Source: Dastarcus helophoroides (taxonomy: Eukaryota > Arthropoda > Insecta > Coleoptera > Bothrideridae). From it: a stretch of 64,000 bases of DNA. The notes under the pieces are model-generated. The model worked only from the letters and a program-made list of their open reading frames with translations, was not told the origin of the DNA and did not search any database. The stretch spans positions 37,261,992 to 37,325,991 of the forward strand of contig CM053329.1 in the NCBI GenBank assembly GCA_028583605.1, written 5' to 3'. The position numbers were made by a program, and so were the translations under genes. Below, one piece after another: positions 55,703 to 64,000 of this stretch (position 1 is the first letter of the stretch; each line of letters begins with the position of its first letter).

Positions 55703-56497
55703 CACAACCAAAACACAACTTCACTGTCAGCTGTCACAAAAATCACATCGTTACCAAACGGAGTTGAAACTCGCACTAAACTATGGGAGGATACTGATAC
55801 ACGTGCTCTATCACGGACAAGAGCGCAGCGTTACCAGATCGCTTGCAGTGTTGCCAGGGTCATTAGTTTTCTTCCATACTTCGTAGGCTTGTTGTTTTGC
55901 CAATTGCAATTTGCTCTGTCTTGTCTCTCACTCTATTTCTGTTACACATAAACGATCTCTTAGCTTCAACTTCCAATCCGATAGATAGCTACGCAGATGA
56001 TAGTAGCCTGGACTGTCGATTAAACAAACATCTCCACAGAATGGGAATTATAAACGACCGGAGTTGTAGAGGGTGTTTAGAAGAAATTGAAGGTATTGAG
56101 CACGTGATGTGCCACTGCCCGGCACTAGCATCAATCAGAGGATCCACGCTGGGGGACTTCTGGCGCCTCCAAGGGACGTTCTTCAGTTTCTCAACACGGT
56201 TGGATGACTGAATGAATAACCAAGAAAACCTTAATCACGGGGACAGCACAATGGGACCGGAAAATGTGGCCTAAGTGCTGGCGTGGCGCACAACCAAAGC
56301 ACAACTTCACTAATAGTTGTCACAAAAATCACATTGTTACCAAACGGAGTTGAAACTCGCACTAAATTATGGGAGGATACTGATACAGGTGCTCTAACAC
56401 GGACAACAGCGCAGCGTTTCCAGATTGCTTGCAGTGTTGCCAGTCTCATTAGTTTTCTTCCATACTTCGTAGGCTTGTTGTTTTGCCAATTGCAATT
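55703..56497. repeat. Two 209-bp direct repeats of mariner end
   Basis: 55703-55911 and 56289-56497 align without gaps and differ at about a dozen sites. Each holds the 5' leader and end of the mariner plus about 26 bp of flank (CTTGTTGTTTTGCCAATTGC). They enclose a chimeric LINE fragment of 377 bp. Confidence 0.85.
55912..56288 (+). pseudogene. Chimeric LINE fragment
   Basis: The first third reads VLSLTLFLLHINDLLASTSN, PIDSYADDSSLD (catalytic YADD). The rest reads LNKHLHRMGIINDRSCRGCL and IEHVMCHCPALASIRGSTLG, the zinc-knuckle end of a different LINE. The two parts are joined in one frame, with the whole thumb region missing between them. Confidence 0.75.
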
Positions 56498-56608
56498 CGA
56501 AAAACTTGTGAGATAATATATTTATTTTACATGTCAGTTATCTAATTCGACCTACTTAGTCGAAGTAAACAAGTACACTCGACTTGATAGTTAGAATATT
56601 CGATAGCT

Positions 56609-58120
56609 TCATTTTCTTGAAAAGTACGTTTCCCTGATTTGAAAAACGAACGCGGCTGCAGCCCCTAAACGCCTAAATACCTAAAAAAGAAACAAATTAA
56701 TGGGTTTTACAAATGAAATTGTAAATCGTTTAACTTCTATTATTAATCTGAAGTCGATTGGTACAATATATTCACAAACTGCGATGGATTGCTTGGAATG
56801 AACTAAAAGCATTTTAAGCAGATACTTATTTTCCAAACTCCACTTATAATATGGGAGATGCAATAACATGTTATAAAAACCTTCAGCCCTAAAATCCAAT
56901 TATGAATAATATTCTTCTTAAAATAATTTATTGTTAGTACTTGATTAATCATCGTTTGTCCCATAATCGCAAATAAAAAGAGTATAATACAAGATGTAAG
57001 AGCTAAAGACACTGACATAATCTTGTTAATTTCATCCTAAAAATTATTGAACACATTCACTTCTTACGTTCGAATTGACCTTACCATCATAATTAAAAGC
57101 AGTATACCAATACAGCATATAACTCCACTGGAGAAAAAAGTTATTATAATGGAAAACCATCGTTTTGATATGCCTTCTGAAGCACTGGGAGAGTTAAATA
57201 AAATGAGTCACTTTTATTAAAAAGAATCATCAAAATCATACCGTTTCAAAACACCATGAACTTTAATGGTATCCAGCAATACGCCATATATCGCTTTTCT
57301 GTTTTAGTTCATCTATTTCCAAATTTGTATCCAGCATTTCCTCTAGTACTAGTTTATTGATGGTAAATGTAAGAAACTTTGCAACGCAAACAACTTTCAA
57401 AGAAACCCATAGAAATCCAAAAGGCAAAGTTATGGTAAAAATAGTTACAAGTATTAGGGATACGCTAAAAATCACATTTGTCAATGTCTCATATGATTTT
57501 CCTTCGCAGAATTTATAAATATATACGTAATTTTTTACGTTGGGAATGAATGGATAAAATAATAGTGAACCCAGAAGTGTGATTGCGCATTGCAGAAAAA
57601 AAATTTTTAAGATAACAAAGAATACTTTTCTGTGTCTTCGAAAGACAATATTGTAAAATTGATGTCCCTTGATGCATTCGATCATATCCTCAGTATTTCG
57701 AAGGAAATATGAATAGAATGATTGATTGAAATCAGTCGATACTACTGAAATAATGGCCTAAAATTGAACAGGTCAAATTTCTAATAATAGCAAAATATCT
57801 CCTCACATATGTCGTAACTAGACAAGCGGGTCCATAACTTGCCCATGTTTTAAATTTATTTTCCTTCACAACGTGATGTATCGTCAAAAAGGTATTAAAT
57901 GATACAACAATTACGGCAACATACATACAAAGTTTCATCCACTTGTGTTTCCAAATCAGGAAACTGAAGCAGTATAGCGGATAGAGAGGATCTTCTATAA
58001 GTTTTAATACCATTATTATTACGGTAGGAATATACGCAGGAACTCACCGAGGATATTTTCTATGTATTTGGTGTGCAACTTTGATATTGTCATGAAAATA
58101 CGCCTCAAACCAGAAAACAT
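56609..58120 (-). pseudogene. Odorant receptor OR-F, two single-base insertions
   Basis: Seven exons: 58048-58120, 57807-57994, 57242-57757, 57085-57184, 56941-57036, 56735-56888 and 56609-56680. Splice signals and exon lengths match OR-E except that exons 3 and 6 are each one base longer. In exon 3 an extra A in AAAA turns the frame after ELKQK. In exon 6 an extra T gives GGCTGAAGG where OR-E has GGCGAAGG. Otherwise it codes for about 398 residues, starting MFSGLRRIFMTISKLH and ending ETYFSRK. It is either a very young pseudogene or a gene with assembly errors. It is the nearest relative of OR-E in the window. Confidence 0.85.
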
Positions 58121-59568
58121 TGTACCACAACTAAAGTATATTATAGAAAAATTAAAAATTAAGAAACAGATATATACTGTCGTCTTTTTAAGGATGTTCG
58201 CATTGACCTTACTTTACAAAAATTAACCTAATTGAATTATCAGCCACCTCACATATTTTTTTATTTTGATCCACCTTTTGTACTTATATTGATGAGAGAA
58301 ATAATCATTCTGAAATTAATATTAACAGCACTAATATTAATACATGAACATCGAAAATGTTTAGTATTTGTCATTAAAGAGGGGGGGGAAATAAAATTTA
58401 TATAATTCGAAAGTTGACAAGTCTTAAGACTTCTTTTTAATTTACTTGTTTTGAAAAATTTGAGTTTTTTTGAATAAGTCGACTCTTCACCGAATGAAAT
58501 ATTTCAATAGTTAAAGTGTCTCATCAAGTATGAATCCAATATTGGAAAAAGGCAGAATTTTCTAAGTAATTTAATTTTTGAAAAAGCAATATTTCCAAAA
58601 AAATGTTGACATTAAAAAGATGCAGAATTATTTAAGATAGGTTAAAATTATCAGGAAGAGCTTAAATTTATAGGAAAATAATGTAAGGATAATTTAACAT
58701 TTTCGTCGAGATTTTCAAAAAATTTTAAATTTTGAATGTTAAATTCAGAATTTAAAAAATAGTTTGAAATTTTCATAAATAGTGTATCTTCACCTGAAAT
58801 GCATTACATATCACTGCTTTATATACCACTGATTATGTGTGTTGACATTTCGTGTAGTGAACATTAATCTAAAAGAAAAAATAAAAAGATTTCACTAACT
58901 CTTGTTAGCGAAATTTACCTAGTAAAGAATAAGGTAGTTAGAAATGCTCAACAATAAAAAATAGTTCATAGTGCAACTAAAATTTAAAAACAAATTGAGG
59001 AGTTGGGTGGAGAAAGGACATTTTGAGTTATAATTGTTTAAAATATTTTAGGCACCACAAATTTGTTACTATTAGGTAAGCAACATTGATTTTGGTTTTA
59101 TATATTCAGTATGCACTTCTTTTATTTACAAAGTTACTAAAATTATAAGTGATTGTTTAATAGACTGGAAAAATGTTAACAATAAAAAACAAAACAGTGC
59201 CCTTTTTTCATAAATTTAGTAAAAATACATAAGAAGTTTTTATTTTTCGTAATTTACTAAGAAACAAAATATTCTTCACACATAAAATTGAAAGGAAATA
59301 AACAACTAATATTCTAAATCACTGTCGCTATTTTCGTGATTATCTAAATCGCTAGGAGAAATATTTGTTTACTCATATTATTTCGGTACTACTTTGCCTC
59401 ATCTCTTTCTAAATACTTCATCAAATTTTTATATTTTTCGTTTTCTGAGGATTAATACAAACTGGGGAGATCGACTTCAAATTTGCTTCAAAATTTTCAC
59501 TTCATTTTGTAATCCAAAAATTAAATGGAACAGAAAAACCGGTGTATGAATGTGCTGCAGATAAAGTA
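58121..59568. other. Non-coding AT-rich DNA
   Basis: 58430-58790 is low-complexity AT-rich sequence. A run of nine G follows TTAAAGA near 58380. No gene is seen. Confidence 0.5.
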
Positions 59569-60560
59569 TCACAAGGAGCATATTTTAAGCTGACAATATT
59601 TTCTCATAGTAAAGTTGTCAACTCTACTCTTTGTAAATTTAAAAAAAAAACCTTTTAGACAGTTTTGCCAGTCTTTAATTGGTGTTTCACCTTCAACAAC
59701 TTCGATTACAGTCGGGTTTTCTCTACTCTTACGTATAATTTGCAAATAAACGTCTAGAGTTTTTATAGTTTTCAGTCGTTTCAAGAACTTTCCATAAAGA
59801 TCAAAATTTCTGTCGCAAACACAATAGGAGTGACCACAAACTGGAAAAAAGTGTCGAATGTTAATACTGTAACGCAATGTAAATAGATGGGATAGAATTT
59901 AGAATAGAATTGTAGAATTTAGTACATAAGAAGAGTTTCTAGAATGATCTGATACGGGGAAAGCGATCGTGATAACGAAGCAAACGGCAAATAAGCGTTC
60001 CCGAAATTTCGGCAAACGATAAGCCTTATCTGCCGGATTGTTCTAGAACCTGGATGCCAAAACTATATAAGGCGGTCAGTTTTCTCTCGAGTCAGTTAGT
60101 TAGAATCAGTGTAATTAGTGAGTTAGTAGAAGTCAATAATAAGTGAGTTAATTGCAATTGTGGTGATCGGAGTTTAGTTTAGTAATAAAGTGAATATTAT
60201 TTTCAATTCACGTGTGAATCAATTCGAACCGATAAGCCCGTAATAATATTTTTTGTTTCTGCAAGCCACAAACAATAATGTACTTTATAACCATTTTTAT
60301 TTTGTTCCCCTGCCGCGTCTGAAAAAAGTATTATATTTTATATATTTGGATTTTTCGTAATCATATCCTGCAAAAAGTTATTAACAAATGAAATCGCAGA
60401 ATTTGAATTTTTTTCGCTTCGTTTTTGGTAAAATAATAGAACGAACTGGTATCATCATCAGTGTACATTAAGGACGTATAGCCGCAGAAGTCGTTTTAAG
60501 AATTGTTGAGAGACAATCAGTTTCAGTAAAGACAAGTTTTGCACGTAATGAAACTCAATA
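59569..60560 (-). pseudogene. DUF7869-like core fragment, split by LTR
   Basis: On the minus strand and in shifted frames: VQNLSLLK, LYVLNVH, a degenerate SDAAGEQNKNGYK, then past the LTR IRHFFPVCGHSYCVCDRNF, KFLKRLKTIKTLDVYLQII and RENPTVIEVVE. I recall SDG..GQN and FPV.GHS....DR.F as hallmarks of the DUF7869 family of arthropod proteins, thought to be transposon-derived. It could be the missing core of the protein type seen at 52110-53180. Confidence 0.55.
59868..60245 (+). mobile_element. Solo LTR, copy F
   Basis: The 378-bp sequence begins TGTAACGCAATG and ends CCCGTAATA (usually GTAACA), with ATAC at left and ATAT at right. It splits the DUF7869-like fragment. Confidence 0.9.
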
Positions 60561-60988
60561 ACTAAAGTTGATTTATCATTTACAGTTTTCTATTATTTCT
60601 TTTGTAAGGTCTTTGTATTTTCGTACATGTAACGATTGGGGGCCGTTCATAAATTATGTAAGATTATGTAAGATATTTAAGGGGGGGTGGGGTGTTGTTT
60701 AAATATTATAGTTTCTTACTATGGAAAGGGAGGGTAGAGAATTTGATATTACGTAAAATTTCGAATTAGAAATGTTACCACTTTCGCGCTAAGGAATGGC
60801 ATTATTGGATAGCGCCATCTGTGCTTTATTTCTCTTACTCAGTATTGAATCTTACAAGAATCATATGTTGTCAGTACTTCTAGACTTTCTACTATTTCGT
60901 TGTTGTTCTCGTTAATCGGGGATTTCTCTGTTACTTGAAATCTTAAAAATTAACCTCAGTTCCTTTTAAAATATTTATTTTATCTAAT

Positions 60989-62287
60989 ATGTCTGGATAC
61001 TTACATCCACTGTTATTTAAAGCGTGGGTAGAAGGTTTCCCAGATAAAACACCAAAGGTTTGTCAACAAGAGTCTTATTTATTCTGGACAACCAACAAAG
61101 AAGTTTTCAAAAATGATGACAATGCTTTCGGAAAATTAGTATCTCAAAAAATAAATGATTTAAAACAGCTTGCTGCTAAGAAAAGCAACCAATATGCTCG
61201 GCTTTTTTTTAACAGATTAAGTTGGCACATTTATTTCTAAATTTTTTTGTTCGAAATATAACAATATTTTAATATTATTTGTAAGTAATTGTTATATGTA
61301 AAATTCTATTTAAATAAACTTATAAGTTACGCATATTTTGCTGTGTATGCTAAGCTATAATTAAAATCACTTCTTACAGCAAAATATGTCTGGTGCACCG
61401 CTTGCTTTGATGGACAAAAACTCAACAGATTCTTCTGTCGCATTATGCACTAGAGAAGTCGATATGGCGCACGGACTGATTCCAAAAGAGGCGATTCCTG
61501 ATAAATCACAATTAACATGTCATCCTACTCCAGCACAAGATGCAATTAAAAAAAAATTTCATTGGTGGAGAGTGAATTAAATACAAGTATTTTACATTGG
61601 GATTCTGGTCTTGGAGGACTCAAGATCAATAAAGAAATCACTAAATTGCAAAAAAATCTCGGTGAAGCTAAAAAACAACTTGCTTATAAAAAACAAAACG
61701 CTTAATATCAAAAAAGTTTCACTAAAAAAAGACAGGCATTGATAAAAGATGTTATTAAGAATCCAGTTGTAAAACAACAATTAAATGTGCACGAGACAGT
61801 GGGTCGCCCTCGTTTGGAGGAAGCTCAACCTGAGCTGTTGAAAGTTTTAGCAGAAATTGCAAGCTTTGGATGTGGTGCAGATGAGAAACGCCGAACTGAA
61901 ATAGTAAGAAGCTGTAGAACTCTAGAAGACTTGGTCAAAGAAATAGAGACGTTAGGTTTCAATCTATCACGAAGTGCTACGTATCTTCGTCTTTTACCTA
62001 GATGTTCTACTACAATTCAAGGAAAAAAACACGTAGTAACAGTTCCGGTAAAACTGGCGAGAGCAACAAATGATGAACATAAAAGCCATCCAGATGATTA
62101 ATTTTGCACTGCTTCTATCCGGGCTATCGAGCCTCTCGCCTTCCATGCTTGGACCTGCTCAGGTTTTCTTCTTGTCACAGGACGACAAAGCGCGCATTCC
62201 AATTGGTAAAACTGCTGTAGAAAAACAAGCACTCTTTCTGATGCATATGGAATATCGAGTACGACTACCAGATCACGACTGGGTGGT
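60989..62287 (+). pseudogene. DDE-like transposase, N-terminal and first catalytic part
   Basis: Pieces: 60989-61240 (SGYLHPLLFKAWVEGFPDKT), 61386-61580, then a reading through one stop with GGLKINKEITKLQKNLGEAK, VGRPRLEEAQPELLKVLAEI, ASFGCGADEKRRTEIVRSCR and SRSATYLRLLPR. A shift near 62130 leads to LGPAQVFFLSQDDKARIPIG and MEYRVRLPDHDWVV at the gypsy joint. I recall this from uncharacterised arthropod and cnidarian proteins. SQDDK is a likely first catalytic site of an RNase H-type nuclease, by analogy only. Confidence 0.55.
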
Positions 62288-62727
62288 GGTAGAAGTGATC
62301 TTCGGGAGGAAACTGCGGCTTCCGTGTGACTTGGTGTTTGGATCACCAAGGGAAGATCCCCAGGGAAACGATGGGTTTCGTCGATGACTTGAGGGAAGCG
62401 ATATTGGAAACGCATGCCCTGGTGCGGACTTGGCAACGGACCGGATGAAGGCCAGGTATGACGTGAATGCCAATCATGGCGGTTTCAGTGAGGGCGAATT
62501 GGTATGGCTATACAACCCTCAGCGAAAGAAAGGAGTTTCGCCAAAGTTTACGCCATCTTGAAAAGGGTCGTACAAAGTGCTGAAGAGGATCAACGACTTG
62601 GTATACAAGGATCCAGCGTAGCTCCAGGAGTAAAATGAAAGTGGTACACCTGAACAGACTATGCAAATATAGTGGCGAAGTGACTGATTGGAACTGATCG
62701 GGACGTTCATTCCTAAGAGGGAGGCAG
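62288..62727 (+). pseudogene. Ty3/gypsy integrase C-terminus and polypurine tract
   Basis: It reads VEVIFGRKLRLPCDLVFGSP, then across shifts DDLREAILETHALVRTWQRT, RMKARYDVNANHGGFSEGEL, VWLYNPQRKKGVSPKF, KVLKRINDLVYK and KMKVVHLNRLCKYSGE. This is the C-terminal part of gypsy integrase. AAGAGGGAGGCAG at 62715-62727 is the polypurine tract directly before the LTR. The rest of the element is missing. Confidence 0.9.
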
Positions 62728-63092
62728 TGTAACGCAATGTAAATAGATGAAATAGGATTTAGAATAGAATTGTAGAATTTAGTAAATAAAAAAAGTTTCT
62801 AGAAGGATCTGATAAGGGGAGGAGCGGCCGCGATAACGAAACAAATGGCAGATAAGCGTTCCAGAAATTTCAGTAAACGATAAGCCTTATCTGCCGAAAA
62901 TGTTCTAGAAGCCGGGGGCCAAAACTATAAAAAGGCAGTCAGCTTTCCCTCGAGTCAGTCAGTTAGAGTCAGTGTAATTAGCGAGTTAGTAGAAGTCAAT
63001 AATAAGTGAGTTAATTGTCAATTGTGGTGATCCAAGTTGAGTTTAGTCTTATTCAATAAGTGTAATCAATTCGAACCGATAAGCCTGTAACA
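62728..63092 (+). mobile_element. 3' LTR of gypsy element, copy G
   Basis: The 365-bp sequence begins TGTAACGCAATG and ends CCTGTAACA. It is the only copy joined to internal gypsy sequence, and it identifies the family of the six solo LTRs. Confidence 0.92.
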
Positions 63093-63104
63093 ATATAAAA
63101 CCAG

Positions 63105-63890
63105 CTTATAATCATGACTGTTGACGGAAAACCTGATGAAAATCCACGCTTTCCTCAAGTCATCTTTCATGCTGTTTCCCACTTTCGTAAATGTGATCTT
63201 GATGCTATATTTATTATCACTAACGCTCCCGGAAGAAGTTCCTTCAATCGAGTAGAGCGTAGAATGGCTCCATTGAGTCAGTCAATTATCTGGACTTGTC
63301 TTACCGTATGATTCTTTTGGTAATCATCTTGATGATCAGCGACGTACAATTGTTAATGAACTTGAACTCAAAAATTTCAAAATAGCTGGTGATATTTTAG
63401 CGCGAATATAGAGTAAGTTAATTATTGATGATAAGCCAGTTGTTGCTGAATACGTAGATCCTGGCAGTGATAATATTGATAGAAGTTTAATGGAATGGAC
63501 TCCTAATTGATACTGTAGACATGTAAGAGAATCTCAGTATTTACTGCAAATTAGCAAATGCACAGAATTTAGATGCTGTGGAAAATTACGAAGTAATTTG
63601 CGAATGATATTACCAGATGGATTTATTTCACCACCTTATCCTCTTCGACAAGCGCAAACTTTAGATATACCACTTCCCAAAGACCAAGCAAATGCTAATT
63701 TTTGTCCTTTATTTGTGCAATTATCTTTAAACATTGAAATTCCTAGCCGCCCAGATTTTATTTTAACACCATACGACTTTTATTGTCCTACGGTTCAAAC
63801 GCAATTGATTGCACGTACATGTTTAACATCTGGATTGTACTTTGCATCAAATAAAAATGTGAAAATCCATCGCCAATCAGTTCACAAGTA
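63105..63890 (+). pseudogene. DDE-like transposase, C-terminal part
   Basis: It reads MTVDGKPDENPRFPQVIFHA (second likely catalytic Asp), FIITNAPGRSSFNRVERRMA (likely catalytic Glu), then across stops HVRESQYLLQISKC, LPDGFISPPYPLRQAQ, LTPYDFYCPTVQTQLIARTC and YFASNKNVKIHRQSVHK, a zinc-finger-like end. About 130 residues are missing between DHDWVV before the gypsy joint and this part, judged from remembered relatives. Confidence 0.55.
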
Positions 63891-64000
63891 GCAGTGTGCT
63901 CGTACTGAGAATTGTCATCCTATTAAATTATTGCGTCGTCGTGCTGGACAGAGCCTGTGCCTTACATCATACATGATGTACCATGATATAGAATGATATG

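Larger units (their letters stand above)
44229..55883 (-). mobile_element. Mariner element expanded by nested insertions
   Basis: The left end AGAGGTGTGGCAGAAAGTAA follows TA. The right end, complemented, reads CGAAGTATGGAAGAAAACTA and is also bordered by TA (55884-55885). The transposase is on the minus strand in three pieces: 55405-55695, 54190-54715 and 44236-44545. Without its inserts the element would be about 1.3 kb. It now holds a foldback element (54695-55402) and a LINE with its own nested load (about 44546-54190). Confidence 0.75.
60649..64000 (+). mobile_element. DNA transposon of uncertain superfamily, runs off window
   Basis: The probable left end is GGGGGCCGTTCATAAATTA near 60649. 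I remember similar ends from many arthropod elements. Inside is a broken DDE-like transposase (60989-62287 and 63105-63890). A gypsy 3' end with LTR (62288-63092) replaces its central part. The right end lies beyond the window. Confidence 0.5.

Noticed and set aside
59868..63092. LTR copies F and G as the two ends of one gypsy element
   Set aside because: The DNA after copy F is a DUF7869-like fragment and then a different transposon, with no primer-binding site or gag-pol. Copy F has its own near-matching 4-bp flanks. Only copy G joins internal gypsy sequence.

Overview
The window reads as AT-rich insect nuclear DNA. The single-copy protein genes I can recognise are all of the insect odorant receptor type (7tm_6). 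Several copies lie on the minus strand and share one seven-exon structure with GT-AG introns. Nearly everything else is transposable elements, their fragments, palindromes, and long T-rich or A-rich low-complexity tracts. The insect order cannot be settled from the sequence alone. One run of 100 N (29070-29169) marks an assembly gap.

Layout. 1-2207: a decayed pogo/Tigger-like DNA transposon. 2763-9186: odorant receptor OR-A, open in all seven exons (about 407 aa), with a composite DD41D mariner in its 4.9 kb second intron. 9746-12153: a decayed DD41D mariner inserted in a receptor exon 3 fragment, itself carrying a foldback element. 12415-15790: a solo LTR, then a tandemly duplicated block of T-rich DNA plus jockey-like LINE. 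16848-27071: OR-B, a pseudogene duplicate of OR-A, with a 4.2 kb LINE flanked by a 13-bp target duplication in intron 2. 27727-29804: OR-C (pseudogene) and OR-D (cut by the gap). 30000-41500: palindromes, Penelope-like terminal fragments, a threefold 740-bp tandem repeat of T-rich DNA, two solo LTRs and LINE pieces. 41566-43468: OR-E, which looks complete (402 aa). 44229-55883: one mariner element expanded to 11.7 kb by nested insertions. 56609-58120: OR-F, a near-complete pseudogene. 59569-64000: a fragment of a DUF7869-like protein with a solo LTR, then a broken DDE-like transposase joined to the 3' end of a Ty3/gypsy element.

How the parts relate. OR-A and OR-B, with their flanks, look like two copies of a duplicated block of about 10 kb (2350-12330 and 16430-29040) that later took different insertions. 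The nested region can be ordered in time from target-site duplications: mariner, then a plus-strand LINE, then the 3' end of a minus-strand LINE (12-bp duplication), then an intact DD41D mariner and a Mutator-like element (9-bp duplication), then a solo LTR (4-bp duplication) and a 155-bp-arm perfect palindrome inside the Mutator-like element. A separate DNA transposon with TTAT duplications sits in the same plus-strand LINE. One LTR family occurs seven times, always beside ATAT or ATAC where a flank can be read.

Most promising leads: (1) a candidate hammerhead ribozyme in Penelope-like terminal sequence (18431-18475), with a second copy and paired changes in stem II; (2) a 2.65 kb DNA transposon with 13-bp TIRs and TTAT duplications carrying a coiled-coil, zinc-finger protein; (3) a foldback element that makes 12-bp target duplications at two sites; (4) an intact receptor gene with an LTR four bases past a splice donor. 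Family names rest on remembered motifs, since no database search was possible.
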